Positions 18,462 through 27,122 of a stretch of DNA of 64,000 nt are shown piece after piece (position 1 is the stretch's first letter; each line of letters starts with the position of its first letter). The position numbers were made by a program, and so were the translations under genes. The notes below the pieces were generated by a model. It searched no databases and was not told the origin of the DNA. It saw nothing but the letters and a program-made list of their open reading frames with translations. The stretch is from Arenibacter sp041392165 (lineage in GTDB: Bacteria > Bacteroidota > Bacteroidia > Flavobacteriales > Flavobacteriaceae), in assembly GCA_041392165.1 (NCBI GenBank), contig JAWKMN010000003.1:1-64000 (forward strand). The letters run 5' to 3'.

Positions 18462-19127
18462 CTAGTTTATTTTTCTTCCGTCCAAAAGATTGATTATCCG
18501 TGATCCGTAAGTGGCATTCTTTTCTGAGTGCGTTACTTGAATTATGGTAACCCCTTCCTTGTTCAGTTGCCCAAAAAGTTCCATTATCTCCTCCCCTTGT
18601 TTGGAGTTTAGGTTTCCTGTGGGCTCATCGGCCAAAATGAGTTTGGGCGATGAGATCAATGCCCTTGCAATACCTACCAATTGTTGCTGCCCTCCGCTTA
18701 ACTGTGCCGGAAACAGATCTTTCTTGCCTACAATATTAAATCGGTCCAAGGTATCGGCCACCAGGGATTTCCGTTCCGAACTGCCCACTTTTTTATAGAG
18801 CAGGGGCATTTCCAGATTTTCCTTGACCGTAAGGTCGTCCAGCAAATGGTAGGATTGAAAAACAAAACCAATGTACTGTTTGTACAAATTGGCCCTGTGC
18901 TTTTCTTTTAGGGTATGGACAGGCTCATCCAAAAAATTGTATTCTCCCTCGTCAAAATTATCCAACATGCCTATGACATTCAGCAGTGTGGATTTCCCCG
19001 AACCCGATGGCCCCATGACCGAAATAAATTCCCCTTCTTCTACAGTGAGGTTGATATCCTTTAGCAAGAAGACCCGTTGTCCCCCAGAGTTTACCCATTT
19101 ATAAATGTTGTTGAGTTGTAGTAACAT
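18462..19127 (-). CDS. ABC transporter ATP-binding protein (MacB/LolD type), second copy
   Basis: A 221-residue ATPase with Walker A GPSGSGKST, Q-loop in FVFQSYHLLD, Walker B LILADEPTG and H-loop VTHSEKN. The signature is LSGGQQQLVGIARAL, with Leu where the usual Arg follows QQQ. It resembles LolD/MacB-type ATPases that drive FtsX-type permeases. It is the last gene of the export locus, 124 bases after the permease at 19252, on the same strand, and probably serves one or more of the five permeases. The first ATPase lies at the other end of the permease array, so subunit pairing is open. Confidence 0.9.
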   Translation of the reverse strand: MLLQLNNIYKWVNSGGQRVFLLKDINLTVEEGEFISVMGPSGSGKSTLLNVIGMLDNFDEGEYNFLDEPVHTLKEKHRANLYKQYIGFVFQSYHLLDDLTVKENLEMPLLYKKVGSSERKSLVADTLDRFNIVGKKDLFPAQLSGGQQQLVGIARALISSPKLILADEPTGNLNSKQGEEIMELFGQLNKEGVTIIQVTHSEKNATYGSRIINLLDGRKIN

Positions 19128-19251
19128 ATGTTTTGTTTAGAGATTAGAATTGAGATGCCGGTTTTGAGATGTTAGATTTTAGAATTGTGATGTTGGTTAT
19201 TGCAAATTGCATAATTGTTCCATTTTTTCATTGCTAGATTGTTTCATTGAT

Positions 19252-21621
19252 TCATTCATCCCTTAACGCATCCACTGGATTATTGGTGGCCGCCTTAAAA
19301 CTTTGCCAACTCACCGTGAGAAGGGCAATTGCCAAAGCGGTGCATCCTGCCAGGGCAAAAATCCACCAACTCAATGCCGTTTTAAAAGCAAAGCCTTGCA
19401 ACCATTGATTCATCATATACCAGGAAATTGGAATAGCAATTACAAAGGCCAGGCAGACCCATTTCGCAAAGTCCTTGTTCAAAAGGGCCAATATCTGCCC
19501 AATGGTGGCCCCGTTTACCTTTCGGATCCCTATTTCCTTTTTCCTACGTGCCATGCTATGGGACGCTAAGGCGAACAGCCCCATACATGATAAGAGTCCC
19601 GCCAATATGGAAAACCAAGCTACCAGGGTTTCTATCTTGATATATTCCTTGTAGTGTTCGTTTAGTTTGTCATCGGCAAAGAAATAGTTCAGATTGGAGG
19701 AAGGGTCCATTTCTTTCCATTGGTCCTTCAATGTCTCGAGGGCCTGAATACTTGCACCCGGTTTGGTCTTGATAAGCAGGAAGGATCCCCAATCGGCAAG
19801 ATTTTTCTTATCCCTAATAAAATGGACCAAAGGCTGTACTTCCCGTTGTACTCCCTGATAACTAAAATCCTCAATGGCCCCTACTACCCTATAGGCAGTG
19901 CCGGTTTCCGAGCTTTCATGGAGGATCTGACCTTTTGCCTCCTTATAACCCAATGTTTCCATGGCTTTTCGGTTCAGTACGATCCCCTCTTCCAGGGAAG
20001 CCAAAGCCGGATCGAAATCGCTCCCGCTCCAAAGTTCGATCCCCAAAGTTCTAAAATAGTCTTTCCCTACATAGGCTTTTCTTAACCCAATAGTCTCTTC
20101 TTTACTTTTTTCCTCCGGATAGAACGCATTATAGTTTTCATTATAGGTGCCGGGAACACTTTGGGAAAAACTGATGGATTCCACATGGGGGCCGGTTTCC
20201 ATCTCCTTCGCTATTCTATAAAAATTTTGGTAGGCCTTTTCCTGATCCTCATATTGCCAGTAATCCAGTTCCACAACGATTACGTTCTCAACGTCAAATT
20301 TAGGGTCTTTTTCGATCATGGCATTCACTTGTTTCCTGACCAGAAAAGTACCGGCTATCAATACGATCGCAATTACAAATTGCACTACGATCAGGGCATA
20401 GCGGGAAGCGGAGGCCCTATTCCCTGAAAAGGTAGTGCCCTTTAAACTTTGAGCCGTTAAGCCCCTGGTCCAAAATAAGGAAGGTATCAGGCCCGATAGA
20501 AGACTAACAAGTCCCCAGATTACAAAGAGGGCAACTGTCAGGAGTTGGTTTTGAAGGGGATCGAACCGTAATTGGATTTCAAAAAGCCCGTTGAATACGG
20601 GAAGTAGCAGGAATATTAATACTACGCCCAGCATCAGGGCCACGAAACTCGTCACACAGGATTCTGTCATGATCTGAAAGGACAATGTTCTTTTAGTGGC
20701 ACCATGGATCTTTTTTATCCCCACTTCCCGAATCCTGGTTATGGCATGGGTAATGTTGAGATTGATAAAATTAACGATTGCGATCCCAATGATCCCCAAA
20801 GCGATAATGGCCAGAATAACGATCAGGGTCTGGTTGGATTCCTCTGTGCTATGATAGTCCTTAAAGGGCAAGAGATTAAGTTCGGTAGTATTTTGGCCTA
20901 CCGGAAGGAATTTTTCGGTTACGATACGTTCCAATTTATGCTGTAGGGCTTCCGGTTTTGAGCCCTCTTTCAACAAGACGTAGGTATTGGAGAACGTATT
21001 GTACCAATCATGTATCTCCTTCATCCAAGGATTAATGGCCTCCCCTGTTTCATAGGAGGCCACAATATCAAATTGTATGGAGGAATTTGTAGGGATATCG
21101 ATTACTCCGTTAATGGTCAGGTATTGATCTGAAAAATCTACTTGGAGCTGTTTCCCCAGGGCGGGTTCCTGCCCAAAATATTTTTCAGCCATTTCCCTAC
21201 TGATCACCGCCCCGAACTTTACCAAGTTTCTTTCATGGGCAGCCCCTTCCGCAAAGGGAAAACTGAACACCTTGAAAAATCCCTGATCTACATAATGTAT
21301 GTTTTCAAAGAAGGCCTCGTTACCATGGTTTAAACGATTTCTACCCCAATCAAAAATCCGGGTTCCGCTCTCCACTTCCGGAATTTCCTGCAACATTTGG
21401 GGCAGCAACGGACCTTTGGTCTGAATTCCTTCCCCTTCCCTTACCCGATAGATATCGGAAAGGTTTTTATGGAAATGGTTGTAGGTAAGGTCATTTTGGA
21501 CATATAGAAGAAGGACCATAAAGGAGGAGATCCCTATTCCAAGACCAAATACATTGATAAAAAAAGTACCTTTGTTTTTTTTGATATTCCTAAAAAATAG
21601 TTTGATGCCGTGTTTTAACAT
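19252..21621 (-). CDS. MacB/FtsX-type ABC permease (array member 5 in transcription order)
   Basis: A 789-residue permease with two FtsX-like halves: an N-terminal helix (about 20-43), a large periplasmic MacB-type domain, three helices (about 270-400, with REVGIKKIHGATKRT), a fifth helix (about 425), a second periplasmic domain, and three C-terminal helices after KEIGIRKVNGATIGQ. This is the usual length for Bacteroidota double-FtsX permeases. Its C-terminal 95 residues are strikingly close to those of the neighbour at 21983 (same ending NPxDALxDE), while the rest differs more. Probable role: mechanotransmission or export of a periplasmic substrate with the ATPase, HlyD-like and TolC-like proteins of the locus. 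Substrate unknown. Confidence 0.9.
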   Translation of the reverse strand: MLKHGIKLFFRNIKKNKGTFFINVFGLGIGISSFMVLLLYVQNDLTYNHFHKNLSDIYRVREGEGIQTKGPLLPQMLQEIPEVESGTRIFDWGRNRLNHGNEAFFENIHYVDQGFFKVFSFPFAEGAAHERNLVKFGAVISREMAEKYFGQEPALGKQLQVDFSDQYLTINGVIDIPTNSSIQFDIVASYETGEAINPWMKEIHDWYNTFSNTYVLLKEGSKPEALQHKLERIVTEKFLPVGQNTTELNLLPFKDYHSTEESNQTLIVILAIIALGIIGIAIVNFINLNITHAITRIREVGIKKIHGATKRTLSFQIMTESCVTSFVALMLGVVLIFLLLPVFNGLFEIQLRFDPLQNQLLTVALFVIWGLVSLLSGLIPSLFWTRGLTAQSLKGTTFSGNRASASRYALIVVQFVIAIVLIAGTFLVRKQVNAMIEKDPKFDVENVIVVELDYWQYEDQEKAYQNFYRIAKEMETGPHVESISFSQSVPGTYNENYNAFYPEEKSKEETIGLRKAYVGKDYFRTLGIELWSGSDFDPALASLEEGIVLNRKAMETLGYKEAKGQILHESSETGTAYRVVGAIEDFSYQGVQREVQPLVHFIRDKKNLADWGSFLLIKTKPGASIQALETLKDQWKEMDPSSNLNYFFADDKLNEHYKEYIKIETLVAWFSILAGLLSCMGLFALASHSMARRKKEIGIRKVNGATIGQILALLNKDFAKWVCLAFVIAIPISWYMMNQWLQGFAFKTALSWWIFALAGCTALAIALLTVSWQSFKAATNNPVDALRDE

Positions 21622-21982
21622 GATTCTTAGTTTTTAGTGGCCCCATTCTAGCCAGATAGTCTGTTTTTATTAAGTTAAAGCTTAAAAGCCCGCCAATTTT
21701 ATTTCTCCAGATTGTTATACTGTCTACTTTTTGATTTACATTATGCGAGCAAGGGGATGACTTGTGCGATTTAGTTCATAACATTTTTATTTTACGGGTA
21801 TTCGTGAACCCTCGGTTTAGCTTCGCTGAATCTTCGATTTCTCCCTTTGGGTCGAAATAACTATAGGGGCAAACCAACAGCGTACAGGCCCATTATTGAT
21901 TGTCTACTGTTCATTGCTCCATTGTTACATTAATACATTGTTTAATTTTTCAATTGCTACATTAATACATTGTTACATTTTT
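21622..21982. other. Intergenic region with dispersed repeat
   Basis: 361 bases between two permease genes. It contains copy A of a dispersed repeat (21721-21863) and a CATT-rich low-complexity tract (about 21897-21985, units like ATTAATACATTGTT). No gene is seen. A gap this long inside the array suggests the last permease and ATPase may have their own promoter. Confidence 0.55.
21721..21863. repeat. Dispersed repeat, copy A
   Basis: Shares with 46476-46551 the blocks GTATTCGTGAACC, CTCCCTTTGG and GTCGAAAT, and with 32221-32297 the blocks CTACTTTTT and ACTTGTGCGATTT. Similar spacing and order show one family of dispersed intergenic elements. Confidence 0.7.
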
Positions 21983-24403
21983 TCATTCATCCTTTAATGC
22001 ATCTATGGGATTCGCTATCGCTGCCCGAAAACTCTGCCAACTTACTGTTAATAGAGCAATAAATAGAGCTGTAATTCCTGCCAAAGCAAAAATCCACCAA
22101 CTAATTGAGGTCCTATAAGCAAAGCCTTCCAACCATTGATTCATCGCATACCATGAAATTGGAATGGCAATGATGAAGGCCAGGCCTACCCATTGTACAA
22201 AGTCTTTGTTTAAAAGAGAGAGGATTTGGGTAATTGTAGCACCGTTTACCTTTCTGATGCCAATTTCTTTTTTGCGTTGCACTACGGTATAAGACGTAAG
22301 GCCAAACAGCCCCAAAGAAGCAATTAAGATAGTTAAAGAGGTGAATAGGCCAAAGGCCTGGCCAAATTTCTTGTCCTCGTTGTACTGGGATTCAAATTTT
22401 TTGTCCAAGAACGTATAGTTGTATGTACTATGTGGAAAGACCGAATTCCATGTCTTGTTTAATGTTTCCAGTACCGTTGCCAAACCTGGGTTCTGTAACA
22501 CCGATTTATCTATTTTGACCAAAAGGCTGTTGCTGGTGGTTCCCGCTCGTATAAGCATTGGCTGTACTTCGGTTTTTAGGCCGAAATGGTGATAATTTTC
22601 CATGACCCCTACTATCTTCCATTCCTGACCCCAGAATTTTACCCCCTTGCCTATTGATTCAGCTGTTTCCGGAATGCCCATTTCCTTTACAAAGCGTTCG
22701 TTTACCACTATGTCGTTGCCATATCCTTTTGCATTGGTGCTAAATATGTCACCAAATAAAATTGGTATGCCCATCACCTTAAAATAGTCAGGCTGTACTT
22801 GATATTGATAATATACTTTCTGCTCCTCAAAACTGCCATCAGGTTTGGTAATCCCCATAAAGGAAGATAAATTATCGTATCCGGCACCCGGATAGGTCTC
22901 GGCTGTTGAGGAGGCCTGGACAAAGGGCAATTTTTTAATTTCTTCTTTTAGTAATTGAAAATCTTTGACCCGCAAGGAATCTTCCGTTCTATCCAAGGAT
23001 TGGCCACTTAAGGCCACTACTCCCTCCAATTGGGTTCCGGTAGGTTGCTTTTTTAAGAACCAAATCTGTTTGCTGACTACGAGTGTGCCGATCAATAAGG
23101 TAATAGTAGCCATAAATTGCACGGTTATTAGTCCTTTGCGCAATAACAGACCCTGAGTAGAGGTCTGAATTTTTCCTTTTAAAACCTTGGATGGGCGATA
23201 ACCGCTTAACACAAAAGCAGGATATATATTTGAAACAAAAGTACCAAGGATCATAAAGGTAAAATAAGGCCAAAAGGTATAAAAATGGGGTACGGCAACC
23301 ATTATTTCCTTTCCCATATAGAGGCTGAATACTGGCAATAAGGAGGCTGTAATCGTCAACCCTAGGGCCAATGCAACGATATTGATCAACAACGATTCCA
23401 CAAAGATTTGCCATACCAACTGGGGCCTTTGTGCCCCCGCTACTTTCCGGATTCCTATTTCCTTTGATCTTTCGAGGGATTTTGCCGTTGCCATATTAAT
23501 ATAGTTCAGCCATGAGAGAATTAAGATAATTAGGGCAATGGCCAATAAAAAGCGTACTCTGCTTACACTTCCGTTTGCTTCCGCCTCATAGGGTTTATCG
23601 GAATACAGATGAATATCTTCCAAGGGTTCAATATTGTGTCGTTCGTCATCCTGTCCGTCGGCATCGTTTTCCTGGATTTTGGTTCTAAGGGCATCGATAT
23701 CGGCATTTTTATCGATTTTTAAATAGGTGAAAAAATTATTTTGGTCCCAGTTTAAACTTTGTTGCCCTTGAAATGTATCCCAAGTCCAAAAAGTGGCGAA
23801 TGAAATCAAAAAATTATTTTTCATATGGGTGTTGGAAGGGACATCCTTCATAATGCCTGTAACCGTCAGTAAGATTTTACCTCCCCATAGCACAGATAAC
23901 GTTTTTCCAATGGGATCTTCTTCGCCAAACAATCTTTTTGCAAGGGATTCGTTCAATACAATAGTATTGGGTTCTTGTAAAACCGAGTTTTTAGCCCCCT
24001 CAATAAGGGGATATTGAAATATATCGAAATAGGAAGGATCGGTCAAGGCACCTTTAACATTGGGCAAGACCATATCATTATGTTCCATGGTAAGGTTGTT
24101 TCCAATATGGTACAGACGGACCTGCTCCAGAACCTCTGGAAATTCCTTTTTAAGGGTCGGGCCACTTAAATTATAGGTTTGTGCATCCCCAGGTACAAAT
24201 TTGTCCCCTTCCATATAATCCAAATAGACACGATATACATTTTCAGATCCTTCGAATTTATCATAGCTACGCTCATAATTCACATAAAGCATGATGACGA
24301 TAAATGAGGCTATCCCTATAGCCAGCCCAAAGATGTTGATAAAGGAATACAGTTTGTTCTTAAGCAAATATCTGGTTGCAATTTTTAAGAATAGTGTGTA
24401 CAT
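21983..24403 (-). CDS. MacB/FtsX-type ABC permease (array member 4)
   Basis: An 806-residue double-FtsX permease with the same layout as its neighbours: N-terminal helix, periplasmic domain (to about 280), helices around 285-410 including KEIGIRKVAGAQRPQ, linker helix near 435, second periplasmic domain, and C-terminal helices after KEIGIRKVNGATITQ. The ending matches the permease at 19252 closely, so these two form a sub-pair within the array. It follows the permease at 24563 by 160 bases. Inner membrane; likely works with one of the two ATPases of the locus. Confidence 0.9.
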   Translation of the reverse strand: MYTLFLKIATRYLLKNKLYSFINIFGLAIGIASFIVIMLYVNYERSYDKFEGSENVYRVYLDYMEGDKFVPGDAQTYNLSGPTLKKEFPEVLEQVRLYHIGNNLTMEHNDMVLPNVKGALTDPSYFDIFQYPLIEGAKNSVLQEPNTIVLNESLAKRLFGEEDPIGKTLSVLWGGKILLTVTGIMKDVPSNTHMKNNFLISFATFWTWDTFQGQQSLNWDQNNFFTYLKIDKNADIDALRTKIQENDADGQDDERHNIEPLEDIHLYSDKPYEAEANGSVSRVRFLLAIALIILILSWLNYINMATAKSLERSKEIGIRKVAGAQRPQLVWQIFVESLLINIVALALGLTITASLLPVFSLYMGKEIMVAVPHFYTFWPYFTFMILGTFVSNIYPAFVLSGYRPSKVLKGKIQTSTQGLLLRKGLITVQFMATITLLIGTLVVSKQIWFLKKQPTGTQLEGVVALSGQSLDRTEDSLRVKDFQLLKEEIKKLPFVQASSTAETYPGAGYDNLSSFMGITKPDGSFEEQKVYYQYQVQPDYFKVMGIPILFGDIFSTNAKGYGNDIVVNERFVKEMGIPETAESIGKGVKFWGQEWKIVGVMENYHHFGLKTEVQPMLIRAGTTSNSLLVKIDKSVLQNPGLATVLETLNKTWNSVFPHSTYNYTFLDKKFESQYNEDKKFGQAFGLFTSLTILIASLGLFGLTSYTVVQRKKEIGIRKVNGATITQILSLLNKDFVQWVGLAFIIAIPISWYAMNQWLEGFAYRTSISWWIFALAGITALFIALLTVSWQSFRAAIANPIDALKDE

Positions 24404-24562
24404 AATGTTCTTATTTGTCCTCCCCCTCCTGAGGCTGGCGGGCTAACTCTTTCCCGATCGCGATAGCATCTTGGAGGGGAGATTGGTTCGATCCGTTAAT
24501 TTTTTTCAATTCAATTATAACCCTTCATCTCCATCCCCAAAGGGGGAGGGTCCTCGTGGGGC

Positions 24563-26971
24563 CTATTCTGTTCGTAAACTCTTTAAAGGTTCCAACAATG
24601 CGGCACTTATTGCCTGATAACTAATGGTCAAAAGGGCAATGAACAACGCCATACTACCGGCAATAACGAATATTTCCCAACCTATGGTAATGCGATATGC
24701 AAAATCCTCCAACCAACGGCTCATTATATACCATCCTATAGGAATGGCAATCAGGATAGCGAAAAGTATTAATCTCAAATAGTTCAGGGTCAGTAACCGA
24801 TAAATACTTTTAAACGGTGCCCCCAGTACCAAACGGATACTGATTTCTTTCTTTCGCTGTTCCGCCATAAAAGCGGACAGTGCAAATAGCCCCAAGCATG
24901 CTACGAAAATGGCAAAGAGGGCAAAACTGTTGAAGATTTTCCCCATGCGTTGCACCCCTGCATGCATCTTTACAAAATCCTGGTCCAGAAAACTGTAATT
25001 GAAGGCCAAAGTAGGTACGTTTTGGTCCCAGAGTTCCTCGATAGCCGCTATGGTACGCATGGTATTGGCTTCATTGATCTTTATGGAAAGTGTGCCCGAG
25101 TTCTTTCCAATGACCAGGGCGAGGGGTGTAATATCCTCTTTAAGGGATTTAAAATGAAAATCCTCCACAACGCCCACGATTACCCAATCTTGGCCATTGT
25201 TCAGATAGGTTCCCAAAGGATTTTCCATTCCCATTTCCTTGGCCATTTTTACATTGATTATCATAGAACTAACGGAGTCGGAGGCAAATTCCCTTGAAAA
25301 GTCGCGCCCCTGTTGCACATGCATGCCCATGGTCTTTATATAATCATAATCTACTCTCCAGATCTGTGAGGCTATGGAACGGTGGTTTTCATTATTTATC
25401 TTAAAGGTATTCCCGTTCCGCTTTTTGCCTTCCACCGGAAGGTAGTCACTATCGGTGACACGTATGACCCCCGGTATATTTCGTATTTGGTCCTTAAAAT
25501 TTTCCAATCTGCCTCCCAAAATCGAGGCCCCTTCCATGACTAAGACCTGCTCTTTGTTGTATCCCAATTCCTTGTTTAGGATATATTCCATTTGTTGGTA
25601 AATGACCAAGGTGCCAATGATGAGTATTACGGAGGTGGCAAACTGAAAGACTACTAGGCTACTTCGCAGGTTCCCGCTTTTGTTTCCTATAACCAATTTC
25701 CCTTTTAACACATTTATAGGGCGGAAAGCGGAGAGGTAAAAGGAAGGATACAAACCAGCTATAATGCCTATTAGTAATGCCGAGGACAATAGAACAGGGA
25801 AAAACCAAATTGTTGTCCAGGGCATGACAATAGTCTTGTTGGCCATGGAATTAAATAAAGGGAGCAATGCCCAGGCCAGCAGGGTACCCAGAATAAAGGA
25901 AATAAGACTAAAGAGTACCGATTCGGTCAGAAATTGGGCCACTAGATCGGCCTTAAAGGCACCAACGGTCTTCCGCAGACCAACTTCTTTGGCCCTGTTG
26001 GCAGATTTGGCAGTGGAAAGATTGATGAAATTGATACAGGCCAATAGTAGAATAAAACAGGCTATGGCACCAAAAAGCCATACAAACCGAATATCCCCGT
26101 GGTCCAGCCCGTCGCCCATCTTTAAGTCGGATTTTAGGTGGATATCGGATATGGGCTGTAGTTTATACTCAATAGTTTTTAAGACCTCGATAAAATCCGG
26201 TGCCCGGCCCCTTTCTATTTGGGCTGGAATAATGTAATTTTCTGCAATGGCATACATTTTCTTTTGCAGTTGGTCAATGTCCGTATTTTTATTGAGCAGG
26301 ACATAGGTAAAATAATTTTGATTGGTCCAGCTCATATTGGTATCCTCTATGGAAAGTAAAAAATTGAATTTAAGGTGCGAATTTTTTGGAAAATCGGACA
26401 TAACCCCTGTTACCGTGTATGGGCGGTTTGTATTATTATCCAGCACAACGGTCTTTCCCACGGCATTGCCATCGGGGAAATATAGGCTGGCCTTGGTTTC
26501 TGAGATAACGACGCTCCGAGGGTTGGCCAAGGCATTGTGGGTACTTCCCTCCATTAAGGGAATTTCCAGAATATTGAACAATTCCTGATCCGCAAAGACA
26601 AAGCCTTCCTCTATATTGTTCCGTATTTCCCCTGTATGACGCATCGATCTGTTACCGGCGCCAAAAAGTTCGGACATGTTCATTTTTCCCGCTTTTTGAA
26701 TTTCCGGAAAATTGGATTTCAGGGCATCGGCAAAGGGCAATTGAAAATGTACGCTCTTCACCACCTCTCCATCCATGATCCCTTGCATTACGACCCTGTA
26801 GATACGATCGGTATTTTTGTAATGTTGATCATAACTTAGCTCGTCCCTAATGAATAAAGCAATAAGGAGACAGGCTGCAATCCCTATGGCAAAGCCCCCT
26901 ATTTTGATACTGCTGAATACCTTGTCCTTTGATAGGTTCCTCCAGGCGATTTTAAAATGGTTTTTTAGCAT
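24563..26971 (-). CDS. MacB/FtsX-type ABC permease (array member 3)
   Basis: An 802-residue permease. The chosen start is the ATG at 26971 (MLKNHFKIAWRNLSKD), which matches the N-termini of the other array members. The longer frame from 27043 only reads through a repeat element and gives the same spurious peptide NNGQTIPPPWEG as the next permease. Layout is N-terminal helix, periplasmic domain, FtsX part with KEVGLRKTVGAFKAD, second periplasmic domain and FtsX part with KEISIRLVLGAPFKS, ending EPLKSLRTE. Directly upstream lies a 135-base spacer that is duplicated before the permease at 29524. Confidence 0.88.
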   Translation of the reverse strand: MLKNHFKIAWRNLSKDKVFSSIKIGGFAIGIAACLLIALFIRDELSYDQHYKNTDRIYRVVMQGIMDGEVVKSVHFQLPFADALKSNFPEIQKAGKMNMSELFGAGNRSMRHTGEIRNNIEEGFVFADQELFNILEIPLMEGSTHNALANPRSVVISETKASLYFPDGNAVGKTVVLDNNTNRPYTVTGVMSDFPKNSHLKFNFLLSIEDTNMSWTNQNYFTYVLLNKNTDIDQLQKKMYAIAENYIIPAQIERGRAPDFIEVLKTIEYKLQPISDIHLKSDLKMGDGLDHGDIRFVWLFGAIACFILLLACINFINLSTAKSANRAKEVGLRKTVGAFKADLVAQFLTESVLFSLISFILGTLLAWALLPLFNSMANKTIVMPWTTIWFFPVLLSSALLIGIIAGLYPSFYLSAFRPINVLKGKLVIGNKSGNLRSSLVVFQFATSVILIIGTLVIYQQMEYILNKELGYNKEQVLVMEGASILGGRLENFKDQIRNIPGVIRVTDSDYLPVEGKKRNGNTFKINNENHRSIASQIWRVDYDYIKTMGMHVQQGRDFSREFASDSVSSMIINVKMAKEMGMENPLGTYLNNGQDWVIVGVVEDFHFKSLKEDITPLALVIGKNSGTLSIKINEANTMRTIAAIEELWDQNVPTLAFNYSFLDQDFVKMHAGVQRMGKIFNSFALFAIFVACLGLFALSAFMAEQRKKEISIRLVLGAPFKSIYRLLTLNYLRLILFAILIAIPIGWYIMSRWLEDFAYRITIGWEIFVIAGSMALFIALLTISYQAISAALLEPLKSLRTE

Positions 26972-26987
26972 GATTTTTCTGTTTTTT

Positions 26988-27122
26988 GACCTCCCCCTAA
27001 CCCCCTCCCAAGGAGGGGGAATGGTTTGTCCATTATTTTTCAATTCTATTACTTCCCTACTCCCTCCCCTTGGGGGAGGGCTGGGGAAGGGACTATTCCG
27101 TTCTCAAACTTTTTACCGGGTT
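26988..27122. repeat. 135-bp permease spacer repeat, copy 1
   Basis: This segment and 29541-29675 match at 133 of 135 positions by direct comparison. It covers the last about 30 bases of the permease ending at 27093 and nearly the whole gap to the start at 26971. It contains two palindromic CCTCCC...GGGAGG-type hairpins. Such identity in non-coding DNA shows recent duplication or gene conversion. Confidence 0.9.

Noticed and set aside
18223..18465. 80-codon plus-strand frame
   Set aside because: It runs through low-complexity repeat DNA and its composition is repeat-derived.
26972..27043. N-terminal extension of the permease at 24563, and the same peptide before the permease at 29524
   Set aside because: Both extensions read the same peptide (NNGQTIPPPWEG) from a duplicated spacer repeat; internal ATGs match the N-termini of the other permeases.
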